DNA from: Methylibium sp. NZG
GTDB lineage: Bacteria > Pseudomonadota > Gammaproteobacteria > Burkholderiales > Burkholderiaceae_C
Length of the DNA: 64,000 nt
Direction: 5' to 3'
NCBI GenBank assembly: GCA_001263235.1
Contig: LGRD01000002.1
Coordinates: 186,001 to 250,000 of the forward strand
The notes beneath the pieces are model-generated. The model searched no databases. It was not told the origin of the DNA and worked only from the letters and a program-made list of their open reading frames with translations. A program made the translations under genes and the position numbers. Each line of letters starts with the position of its first letter. The first letter of the stretch is position 1. Shown piece by piece: positions 36,595 through 44,196 of the stretch.

Positions 36595-36900
36595 ATGGTC
36601 ACGCGTAAGAAGTCGGCTTCGCCGTCCTCGGTCGAAGAGTTGGGTTTGAAGTTGCTGCAGTCGGTGCGCGAAATGAAGGCGCGCAAGTTTGCTCGCGTCA
36701 CGCAAGTGGCGCAAAACGAGGTGGTGGAAGCGAGGCAGGGCACTGGCATGTCGCAAGCCGAGTTCGCGTCTGCGCTGAGCATTTCCAAGCGTACGCTGCA
36801 AGAGTGGGAGCAGGGTCGCCGCTCGCCCTCGGGGGCAGCGCAGGCGTTGATCCGAATTGCGCGCAAGCACCCCAGCGTCGTGCGCGAGGCGTTGCGCTGA
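36595..36900 (+). CDS. XRE-family HTH protein, HigA/NadS-like antitoxin
   Basis: 101-residue protein with a C-terminal helix-turn-helix of the XRE type: EARQGTGMSQAEFASALSIS then KRTLQEWEQGRRSPSGAA, the pattern typical of HigA/NadS antitoxins that pair with RelE/HigB toxins. AAGGAG lies 8 bases before the ATG at 36595. No intact toxin gene is adjacent: upstream is the cysteine peptidase homologue and downstream is the convergent DUF1015 gene. It is therefore an orphan antitoxin or a lone regulator at the right edge of the low-GC segment. GC content here is already intermediate between island and chromosome. Confidence 0.85.
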   Translation: MVTRKKSASPSSVEELGLKLLQSVREMKARKFARVTQVAQNEVVEARQGTGMSQAEFASALSISKRTLQEWEQGRRSPSGAAQALIRIARKHPSVVREALR

Positions 36901-36960
36901 CTGTGGTTTGACCCGTTGAGCTGAAACGCGGTTCGTGGGCAGGCGCAATGCGCGCGGGCA

Positions 36961-38298
36961 TCAACGAATCCGCCGCGCCTCCACATAGAAGCGCTTCTCG
37001 TGCGCCTCGCCCATCGAGAAGGTCTTGCGCGGCAGCGGGCCGTCGTGCACGACACGCTTGAGCAGTTCGGACTTGCCCACGCCCGCGAGGTGCAGGCCGA
37101 TGCAGCGTTCGCCGACGGCGAGGCGTTCGAGCACGTCGTCGCCGTGCACGTAGTCGACCTCGCGCGCGCCGCCGCGGGCGATCACGTTGTCGATGAAGGC
37201 CTGGAAGGTGCCGACCGCGAGGCCGGCCGGCGGGTCGGCCAGTTCGAGCACGCTGAAGCGGATGCCGGGGCCGATCATCCCGGCCACGTGGCGGGCGCCG
37301 CCGGTTGCGCTCATGCCGTTCACGTCGTTCACGTCGTTCAGTCGCTCTCGCATCGCGGCGGCGGAGGCAACGTCGGTGCACGACAGGCGCGGACCGAACG
37401 CGTCGGCAAGCGCGCGGCGCACATCGGCGGTCACACCGAACAGCAGCCGGTGGATCGGCTCGAAGTGCAGCGCCGGGTCGTGGATGTTCTCGACCTCGAC
37501 GAGCGCCCAGCGGCTCGGGTGGTCAGGCCCCACGGTCGATTTGGCGGCGTCCCAGATCGACTTGGCGGTGGCCAGTGAGTGGTTGCCGTCGCCGACGGCG
37601 AAGAGCATCGGCGGTGTGCCAGCGGGCACGCCGTAACGGGCGGCGAACGCGCGCGGGTCGGCGAGTGCGTTCAGCGCCTGCATCGCGCGCTCGGCCGCCG
37701 CGGCGCTCACGGCGAAGCCGGCCACGTGGCCGCCCTCCTGCATCAACTCGGTGTCGTAGAGCGGCGCCAACCCGGCCCGCGCGGCGGCGATGGGCTCGAT
37801 CACCGTGTGCTGCGGGTCGTCGATCAGCACCAGGATGTGCGGCAGCTCCAGTTCGGCGCCGCGCCGCACCTCGATGCGCGGCGCGAGGCGCGCGACGATC
37901 GTGCCTTCGGTCGGGCGGATCAGGCTGGTCGAGCCGGGTCGGAAGTCGTAGTGCGCCAGGTCCAGCTCCAGCATCAGGCCGCGGCGGGTGCGGCCGTGCA
38001 CCGTGCGCTCTACGAGGATCGCGCCGTCGTGCTCGCGCAGCAGCCCGTCGGCGAGGTACTCGCGCATCGTCTGCTGAATGCGCGCAATGCGCGCCGGCGC
38101 GTCGGCCGCGCCGAGGTGCACCTCGGGGAAGATGAGCTTCAGCGTCGAAGGCGCGTCGCCGACTTCGGCTTCGACCTCTCGCCAGTAGTCGGGCTCGGCG
38201 GTGTACTGGTCGCACGCGACCACGGCCCACTTCTTCAGGTCGATGCCCGGCGCTGGCAGGCACGGGCGCGGCAGGCGGAAGCCGGTGGTGTTGTTCAT
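36961..38298 (-). CDS. DUF1015 family protein
   Basis: 445-residue protein of the DUF1015 family, whose biochemical role I cannot assign. Family blocks are visible: the N-terminal LKKWAVVACDQYTAEPDYWREVE, RPTEGTIVARLAPRIEVRRG, and the glycine-rich FAVGDGNHSLATAKS near the middle, which is the most conserved region. The C-terminus ends in EAHEKRFYVEARRIR. The ATG at 38298 has GAGG 7 bases upstream. An in-frame extension to 38418 exists, but its Arg/Pro/His repeats look non-coding. The antiporter gene lies just upstream on the same strand, 82 bases away, so the two may be co-transcribed. Confidence 0.88.
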   Translation of the reverse strand: MNNTTGFRLPRPCLPAPGIDLKKWAVVACDQYTAEPDYWREVEAEVGDAPSTLKLIFPEVHLGAADAPARIARIQQTMREYLADGLLREHDGAILVERTVHGRTRRGLMLELDLAHYDFRPGSTSLIRPTEGTIVARLAPRIEVRRGAELELPHILVLIDDPQHTVIEPIAAARAGLAPLYDTELMQEGGHVAGFAVSAAAAERAMQALNALADPRAFAARYGVPAGTPPMLFAVGDGNHSLATAKSIWDAAKSTVGPDHPSRWALVEVENIHDPALHFEPIHRLLFGVTADVRRALADAFGPRLSCTDVASAAAMRERLNDVNDVNGMSATGGARHVAGMIGPGIRFSVLELADPPAGLAVGTFQAFIDNVIARGGAREVDYVHGDDVLERLAVGERCIGLHLAGVGKSELLKRVVHDGPLPRKTFSMGEAHEKRFYVEARRIR

Positions 38299-38380
38299 GG
38301 TCGTCCTCGTGCGGGGTGTGAAGACCGGCTGCGTTCGCGGCAAGCGTGGCTCATGCCGGCGGGGCTCAGGCCGGCGTGGC

Positions 38381-39580
38381 TCATGCCGAGCGGAACACGA
38401 TCTCCTTGATGCGCGCAAGCATCGGCGCCACCACCGGCACCGTCAGCATCGTGCTGGCCACCGCCATCAGCAGCAGCGCGGTGAAGGCGGCGTTGGTGAT
38501 GATCGCCTTGTCGAGCAGCACGTTGGCAAAGATGATCATGATCAACGCCTTGGTCTGCAGCAGCCAGCCGATCAGCGAGGCCTCGCCGGGTTGCCAGCGC
38601 AATATGCGCCCGGCGATGTGAACGCCGATCAGCTTGCCGCTGACGGACGCGAACAGCAGCACCGCCGCGGCGATGAATACCGCACCCCCGCCGACCTGCC
38701 AGTTGGTGCGCAGCCCGGTGCTCAGGAAGAACACCGGCATCATCACCAGCAGCACGTTGTGGCGCAGCCAGTCCATCTGCTGCTGGTCGAACCAGCCGGC
38801 GTCCATCACCGCGCCGGCGATGAACGCGCCGACCATGTAGTGCAGCCCGCACCAGTCGGCGCCCAGCCCGCAGGCGGCCAGCCAGATGAGGCCGACGTAC
38901 CAGCGGTCGCGCTCGGGGATGCGCACCATCAAGCGCCGCAGCATCACGCTCGCGAGGGCGAACACTGCCAGGAAGCCGGCTTGCTTGCCGACGCGCTCCC
39001 AGTCCATCAGGATCAGCGCGAGCACGCCCCAGATCAGGATGTCGTCCACGCTCGCGTAGCGCAGGATGCGCTGGCCGACCGGCTGGCGCAGGATGTGCAG
39101 CTTCTCCATCAGCAGGATCAGGATCGGCAGCGCCGTCACGGCGCACGCCATGCCGATGCCGAGCACGAACTGCCAGGTGAGCGCCTTGGAGCCGATCCAG
39201 CCGGGGTACATCAGCAGACCGACGGCCGCCACGCTGCCAAACAGCAGCGGCACGCCGAGCGCCAGGCCGGCGGTGACGCCGGTTTCACCGCGGTGCTTCC
39301 ACGCCTGCTTCAGGTCGAGCTCGATGCCGGCGAGCCACACGAACACCATCACCGCCCACCAGGCCACGCCGTTGAGCGACTGGATCACCGGCGCAGAGAA
39401 CACGAATTCGTAGTACTCGGGGAAGGCTGCGCCCAGCACACCGGGCCCGAGCACGATGCCGGTGACGATCTGCACCACCACCAGCGGCGCCCAGTAGTCG
39501 GTGCCGCCCAGGCGCCACACGAGGTAGGGCACCGCGAAGATCATCAGCATCGCGATCAGGAAGATTTCGGTCGTGGTCAT
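38381..39580 (-). CDS. CPA2-type cation/proton antiporter
   Basis: Inner-membrane Na+/H+ exchanger-like protein (399 aa) with about 12 hydrophobic segments, of the monovalent cation:proton antiporter fold. Helices run from FLIAMLMIFAVPYLVWRL at the N-terminus to ALLLMAVASTMLTVPVVAPM at the C-terminus. The charged intramembrane region reads ALPILILLMEKLHIL followed by SVDDILIWGVLAL; the Asp pair suits ion exchange. There is no C-terminal TrkA-N or RCK domain, so regulation by nucleotide is unlikely. Ion specificity cannot be told. It is divergent from the aminotransferase gene across 152 bases that hold a short direct repeat. Confidence 0.88.
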   Translation of the reverse strand: MTTTEIFLIAMLMIFAVPYLVWRLGGTDYWAPLVVVQIVTGIVLGPGVLGAAFPEYYEFVFSAPVIQSLNGVAWWAVMVFVWLAGIELDLKQAWKHRGETGVTAGLALGVPLLFGSVAAVGLLMYPGWIGSKALTWQFVLGIGMACAVTALPILILLMEKLHILRQPVGQRILRYASVDDILIWGVLALILMDWERVGKQAGFLAVFALASVMLRRLMVRIPERDRWYVGLIWLAACGLGADWCGLHYMVGAFIAGAVMDAGWFDQQQMDWLRHNVLLVMMPVFFLSTGLRTNWQVGGGAVFIAAAVLLFASVSGKLIGVHIAGRILRWQPGEASLIGWLLQTKALIMIIFANVLLDKAIITNAAFTALLLMAVASTMLTVPVVAPMLARIKEIVFRSA

Positions 39581-39620
39581 GGCGTCGGTGCGGCGGTGTC
39601 GGCTGATCGGCTCAGCTCGT

Positions 39621-39640
39621 GTCAAGTCGCGTCAAGTCGA
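39621..39640. repeat. 10-bp tandem direct repeat in divergent intergenic region
   Basis: GTCAAGTCGC followed at once by GTCAAGTCGA. The reverse complement holds GACTTGAC twice with a spacing of one helical turn. It sits between the divergent antiporter and aminotransferase genes, 41 bases upstream of the antiporter start, so a transcription factor site is possible. Confidence 0.4.
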
Positions 39641-39732
39641 TTCGGGCGGCAGTTTGCCATGCGCGCGGTATGCCGCTGGCGGTGCTCGCAGCGGCTGGCC
39701 TATGCTGTGGTGTCCACTGCAGGAGCCCTCGC

Positions 39733-41136
39733 ATGAGCCGACTTGCCGCGCCCGATGCCGCACCCGACACAGCGCCTTCCTCCGCGCACCCTGGCGCATC
39801 CACCGCCCATCCGACCGCTGCGCTGGAGGCCGCGCTCGCCGCCGCAATCGAGCGTTACCGCGCGCGCCACCCGGCGAGCGCGGCGCAGCTCGAACGCGCC
39901 GCCGAGGTACTGCCCGGCGGCAACACGCGCAGCGTGCTGTTCCAGGCGCCGTTCCCGCTGACGATGGTGCGCGGCGAGGCCTGCTGGTTGTGGGACGCCG
40001 ACGGCCACCGCCTGCTCGACGGCCTGGGCGAGTTCACTGCCGGGCTGTACGGGCACTCGGCAGCGCCGATCCGCGCGGCCATCGTCGCCGCGCTCGAAGG
40101 CGGCTTGAGCCTGTCGTCGCACACGCTGCGCGAGGTGGAGCTGGCGCGCGAGATCGTGCGGCGCTTCCCGGCGATGCCGCTGCTGCGCTTCACCAACAGC
40201 GGCACCGAGGCCAACCTGCTCGCGCTGGCCGCCGCGGTGGCACACACCGGGCGGCGCAAGGTGCTGGTGTTCGAGGGCGCGTACCACGGCGGTGTGTTGT
40301 CGTTCGGTGGCACCGGCGGGTCTTTGAAGTCGCCCGTCAACGTGCCGCACGAATGGCTGCTGGCGCCGTACAACGACCTCTCCGCCGCCGCTGCCATCGT
40401 GCAGCGTGAGGCCAGCGGCGGCGATGCGCTGGCTGCCATCCTCGTCGAGCCGATGCTCGGCTCGGGCGGCTGTATCCCCGGCACGCCGGAGTTTCTGCAC
40501 GGCCTGCGGCGCCTGGCCGACGAGAGTGGCGCGCTGCTCGTGTTCGACGAGGTGATGACCTCGCGCCTGTCTGCCGGCGGCCGCCAGGCCTTGCTCGGCA
40601 TCGCGCCCGACCTGACGAGCCTGGGCAAGTACTTCGGCGGTGGCCTGTCCTTCGGCGCCTTCGGCGGCCGGCGCGACGTGATGCAGCGCTTCGACCCGCG
40701 CCGCCCCGACGCGCTGGGCCACGCCGGCACCTTCAACAACAACGTGCTGACGATGGCCGCCGGCCTGGCCGGGCTGCGCGAGCTGTGGACGCCGGCCGCG
40801 GCCGAAGCGCTCAACCGCCGCGGCGACGGATTGCGCGAACGCTGCAACGCGCTCTTCAAGGCACGCGGCCTGGCGCTGCAGTTCAGCGGCCTCGGCTCGC
40901 TGATGAATCTGCACGCCACCGACCGCGCACTGCAGCGCCCGGCCGACGCGGCCGGCAGCGATGGGCGGGTGAAAGACCTGCTGTACTTTGCACTGCTCGA
41001 ACGAGGTGTGTTCATTGCGCGGCGAGGCCTCGTGTCGCTGTCGCTGCCCTTCGGCGACGCCGAGGCCGACCTGTTCTCCGCCGCGTTGGACGACGCACTG
41101 GCCACGCACCACGCCGTGCTGCCCGCCGCGTGCTGA
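39733..41136 (+). CDS. Class III aminotransferase (glutamate-1-semialdehyde aminomutase-like)
   Basis: PLP enzyme of the class III aminotransferase family (467 aa). Diagnostic parts: EVLPGGNTRSVLFQAPFP near the N-terminus, SGTEANLLALAAA, the cofactor-binding VFDEVMTSRL, and the Schiff-base lysine in TSLGKYFGGG. These are the hallmarks of the glutamate-1-semialdehyde 2,1-aminomutase-like subgroup. The neighbours are not haem genes and the sequence departs from HemL, so an aminomutase or transaminase acting on another amino acid is more likely. The N-terminal 30 residues are Ala/Pro/Thr-rich. AGGAG lies 8 bases before the ATG. Confidence 0.88.
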   Translation: MSRLAAPDAAPDTAPSSAHPGASTAHPTAALEAALAAAIERYRARHPASAAQLERAAEVLPGGNTRSVLFQAPFPLTMVRGEACWLWDADGHRLLDGLGEFTAGLYGHSAAPIRAAIVAALEGGLSLSSHTLREVELAREIVRRFPAMPLLRFTNSGTEANLLALAAAVAHTGRRKVLVFEGAYHGGVLSFGGTGGSLKSPVNVPHEWLLAPYNDLSAAAAIVQREASGGDALAAILVEPMLGSGGCIPGTPEFLHGLRRLADESGALLVFDEVMTSRLSAGGRQALLGIAPDLTSLGKYFGGGLSFGAFGGRRDVMQRFDPRRPDALGHAGTFNNNVLTMAAGLAGLRELWTPAAAEALNRRGDGLRERCNALFKARGLALQFSGLGSLMNLHATDRALQRPADAAGSDGRVKDLLYFALLERGVFIARRGLVSLSLPFGDAEADLFSAALDDALATHHAVLPAAC

Positions 41137-41269
41137 CGCGCTGAGCCAAGCGCACCTGCCCAAGCCGGGCGCTCCCGGGGCCGGCCTGCGCCCTGGCCCA
41201 CTCAGGCCGACCCCTGCGGCGGAGGTCTTGCTCCGGGTGAGCGGCCCCGCACAACGCGGCCGCCGTTCG

Positions 41270-41381
41270 CGACACGCGACACGCGACACGCGACACGCGA
41301 CACGCGACACGCGACACGCGACACGTGACACGTAGCACGTAGCACGTAGCACGTAGCACGTAGCACGTAGCACGTAACGCG
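41270..41381. repeat. 7-bp tandem repeat array with a unit switch
   Basis: Sixteen consecutive heptamers with no spacer. CGACACG is repeated eight times (41270-41325), then one hybrid TGACACG (41326-41332), six copies of TAGCACG (41333-41374) and a decayed TAACGCG (41375-41381). The array lies in the 428-base gap between the aminotransferase and the subtilase genes. The rest of that gap holds no gene that I can see, only the GAGGAG ribosome site just before 41565. A copy-number-variable microsatellite is the simplest reading. Confidence 0.92.
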
Positions 41382-41564
41382 CCACACGCCCCGCGGCCTC
41401 GCAGGGCGAACGGGCACTTCGCGGCCCGTCTGCGCCGATCCGGAACTGCCGGGTCTTTCACCCTTTGTTCCCGCTCAGGTTGATCCCCTCCAAAGCCGAA
41501 AGACATCGCAGCGCCTGCCCGTGCGATCCCTGCACGTCGGCCATAACGAACGAGGAGTTCTGCG

Positions 41565-44084
41565 ATGAACCTGTTGCCCCCGTCTCCATTCACTTCGCAC
41601 ATCACGCGCCCCCGGCGCGCGTTGTGCGCGGCCCTGGCCGGCGCAATCGCGCTGACCCCGGCGATGCCGGCCGCTGCCGCGCAGAACGCCGGTGACGCAG
41701 CCAGCAAGAAGGCCCCTGCCTCGCCGGCGGCTTGGCCGCTGACGGCACAGACAGGTCTGGCCGGTCTGGCAAAACTGTCCACCGAGTTGCAAGGTCTGCA
41801 CAGCCAGCCCATGGCCATGCCGGCTTCGGCCGATGGTGCCTCGCGCGTCACCTGGGCGCGCACCGTGCGCGGCCAGACGATGGTCAAGGTGCTGATCGTC
41901 GCGTCGAGCACCGACCCTGAGCTGGGCTCGCTGCGCGCCGACGTGCTGGCCCGCGGCGGCTCGGTGTTCTACAACTATCTGTCGGTGCGCGCGATTGCCG
42001 CGGTGCTGCCTGCCAGCGCGCTGCCGGCCATCGCGGCCCGCAGCGATGTCGTCAACATCGCGCCGAACCGCGCGGCCAAGCGCCAGTCGAGCCTGCTGCA
42101 GGCCAGCAGCGTGGCCGGCGACGCGCTGGAGCGCATCGGCAACGGTAGCGGCAACGGCAACGGCAACGGCAACGGCCATGGTTCAGGCCTCGACGGCCGC
42201 GGTGTCGGCATCGCGGTGCTCGACTCCGGCATCGACTTCCGCCACAAGAACTTCGCCGGCCCGGGCGGTGCAAGCCGGGTGCGCGGCATGGTGGACTTCG
42301 TGTCGCTGAGCCGCTCGCTCTATGGCGACGGTTGGGCCGCCGGCACCGACCACAGCGCCTCCACCCGCGCCAGCATCGACTGGACGCGCCGCAACGCGCC
42401 CTACCGCCACCACCAGAACTACGCCGCCGTGCCCGACCCGTACGGCCACGGCACGGCCGTTGCATCGGCGGCTGCCGGCAGCGGCGACTACCAGCAGCCC
42501 GACTCCAGTGGCATCGCCCCGGGCGCACACCTGTTCGACGTGCGCGTGCTCAACGAGCAAGGCGTGGGCAACATGGCCGACGTGCTGGCCGGCATCGACT
42601 GGGTGGTGCAGCGCGCCCGGTTGGCCAACATCCGCGTGATGAACCTGAGCCTGGGCGCGTCGTCTACCGACTCGTTCCTCATCGACCCGCTGGCGCGCGC
42701 AGCCCGCAGTGCGGTGGCCACCGGCATCGTCGTGGTGGCATCGGCCGGCAACGCCGGCAAGGACGAGCAGGGCCGCGAGGTGCTGGGCGCGGTCTCGTCG
42801 CCGGGCAACGAGCCGTCGGTCATCACCGTCGGCGCCGACAACATGCTGGACACGCCGGACCGCAGCGACGACAAGGTCACCACCTTCAGCTCGCGCGGCC
42901 CGACCCGTGGCGGCTACACCTTCGCCAGCGGCAACCGCTGGCGCGACAACCTCATCAAGCCCGACCTGGTGGCCCCCGGCAACGCGGTGCTCGCCGCGAT
43001 GGCGACCGACGCCAGCGGCCAGCCCGCCGGCTGGAACACGCTGGCACGCACTTACCCGCAACTGACGCAAGTCGCCGGCGCCACGCAGGCGCCGCGCCAG
43101 ACGCTGATGACGCTGAGCGGCACGTCGATGGCCTCGCCTGCGGTTGCCGGCGCTGCCGCGGTGCTGCTGCAGGCCAACCCGGGGCTGACGCCGCCGCTGG
43201 TGAAAGCGATCCTTCAGTACTCGGCCACGCCGCTGGCTGACGCCAACCTGCTGCAGCAAGGCACCGGCCTGCTGAACGTGCGCGGTGCGGCGCGCCTGGC
43301 GCAGGCGCTGCGCACCGACATCGCCTCCGCCGTAGCGGCCGGCACGATCAAGGCGGGCGACAACCTGCTTGCCGCGGGCAAGACACTGCCGCGACCGGCC
43401 AGCATGGTCAGCCAGGTGAACGGCAAGCCGCGCGCGTGGAGCCGCCTGGCCTTTGCCGGCGGCACGCGCCTGGTGGGCGGCGACGCGCTGTTCACCAGCT
43501 ACCAGCCGATCTGGGACCCGACGCTGACCTGGGCGCGGCACTTCGTGCTGAAGAGCACTGTGAGCTACCACCCCGCGTCGAGGTGGACCGAGTGGGCGGC
43601 CAACACCGTGCCCAGCGCGATCGTCGAGCGCAACGCCCCGGCCACGCCGCTGCTAACGGCCGGCGTGCGCTTGCTCGACAGCGTGAGCTTGAGCGTGGAG
43701 CAAGCCCCGCAGGCGCTGCTGACGCCGCTGACCACGCTGATCGCACGGGCCGATGCAGGCGCAGGCATCACGCTGGGGCTGGGCTACGCATTCACCGGCA
43801 ACGGCATCCAGGCCGACGGGTTCATTCTGAGCGAGGGCTTCGCCATCAACGAGGGCGTGATCCTGCGCGAGGGAATCATTTTGCGCGAAGGCATCATCCT
43901 TCGCGAAGGGATCATCCTGCGCGAGGGCTTTGTCCTCGGTGAGGGCATCATCCTGCGTGAAGGCATCATCCTGCGCGAGGGGATCATCCTGCGAGAAGGA
44001 TTCGTGCTCAACGAGGGGATCATCCTGCGAGAATCCACGGGTGATGCGGCGACCGGCGGCGACAGGAGCCTGCTGGGCGACTGA
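41565..44084 (+). CDS. Secreted S8 subtilisin-like serine peptidase with hexapeptide-repeat C-terminus
   Basis: 839-residue exported protease. A Sec signal peptide (to about residue 39, AAAAQ) is followed by an I9-like prodomain (VKVLIVASSTDPELGSL onwards) and a Gly-Asn-rich linker. The catalytic domain has Asp220 (AVLDSGID), His295 (YGHGTAVAS), the oxyanion Asn in ASAGNAG, and Ser521 (SGTSMASP). After about 230 further residues the protein ends in twelve six-residue repeats of the form G-I-I-L-R-E (residues 752-823). GAGGAG precedes the ATG and a strong intrinsic terminator follows the stop. Peptidase role is secure. The repeat tail could be a stacked beta structure, a surface anchor or a secretion element, which is inference. 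Confidence 0.95.
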   Translation: MNLLPPSPFTSHITRPRRALCAALAGAIALTPAMPAAAAQNAGDAASKKAPASPAAWPLTAQTGLAGLAKLSTELQGLHSQPMAMPASADGASRVTWARTVRGQTMVKVLIVASSTDPELGSLRADVLARGGSVFYNYLSVRAIAAVLPASALPAIAARSDVVNIAPNRAAKRQSSLLQASSVAGDALERIGNGSGNGNGNGNGHGSGLDGRGVGIAVLDSGIDFRHKNFAGPGGASRVRGMVDFVSLSRSLYGDGWAAGTDHSASTRASIDWTRRNAPYRHHQNYAAVPDPYGHGTAVASAAAGSGDYQQPDSSGIAPGAHLFDVRVLNEQGVGNMADVLAGIDWVVQRARLANIRVMNLSLGASSTDSFLIDPLARAARSAVATGIVVVASAGNAGKDEQGREVLGAVSSPGNEPSVITVGADNMLDTPDRSDDKVTTFSSRGPTRGGYTFASGNRWRDNLIKPDLVAPGNAVLAAMATDASGQPAGWNTLARTYPQLTQVAGATQAPRQTLMTLSGTSMASPAVAGAAAVLLQANPGLTPPLVKAILQYSATPLADANLLQQGTGLLNVRGAARLAQALRTDIASAVAAGTIKAGDNLLAAGKTLPRPASMVSQVNGKPRAWSRLAFAGGTRLVGGDALFTSYQPIWDPTLTWARHFVLKSTVSYHPASRWTEWAANTVPSAIVERNAPATPLLTAGVRLLDSVSLSVEQAPQALLTPLTTLIARADAGAGITLGLGYAFTGNGIQADGFILSEGFAINEGVILREGIILREGIILREGIILREGFVLGEGIILREGIILREGIILREGFVLNEGIILRESTGDAATGGDRSLLGD
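43818..44033 (+). repeat. Twelve 18-bp repeats coding a G-[IVF]-[IVA]-[LI]-x-E tail
   Basis: Twelve head-to-tail 18-mers at the end of the subtilase gene. The protein units are GFILSE, GFAINE, GVILRE, then mostly GIILRE with GFVLGE and GFVLNE interrupting at regular positions. DNA units differ at several synonymous sites, so the repeat is old or under amino acid selection rather than freshly amplified. Confidence 0.92.
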
Positions 44085-44107
44085 AACACCCTCCCTGCGG
44101 GTCGCAG

Positions 44108-44146
44108 GCTGGCGCCGGGTTCTGCCCGACGCCAGCTTTGTTTTTT
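44108..44146 (+). terminator. Rho-independent terminator after the subtilase gene
   Basis: GCTGGCGCCGGG and CCCGACGCCAGC form a 12-bp stem with one mismatch and a five-base loop, followed by TTTGTTTTTT. It begins 24 bases after the subtilase stop. It is the clearest intrinsic terminator in the window, so the downstream GGDEF-EAL gene should have its own promoter. Confidence 0.9.
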
Positions 44147-44196
44147 GCGCCGCGGGTTTCTGGTTCAATCGACAGGTTAAGCCGCCGACCAAAAGA

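Noticed and set aside
36459-36608. Short frame overlapping the XRE antitoxin start, ending in REIRKELEDGHA, as a possible toxin
   Set aside because: Fewer than 50 codons, follows directly after the peptidase stop in the same frame, and shows no toxin motif.
38340-38418. N-terminal extension of the DUF1015 protein to 38418
   Set aside because: The Arg-Pro/His repeats reflect an imperfect DNA repeat between genes; the ATG at 38298 has a ribosome site and begins at the conserved domain.
41270-41381. CRISPR array
   Set aside because: Units are 7 bases, contiguous, with no unique spacers and no cas genes.
43930-44196. N-terminal extension of the GGDEF-EAL protein into the subtilase gene
   Set aside because: It is the out-of-frame reading of the hexapeptide repeat and crosses an intrinsic terminator.
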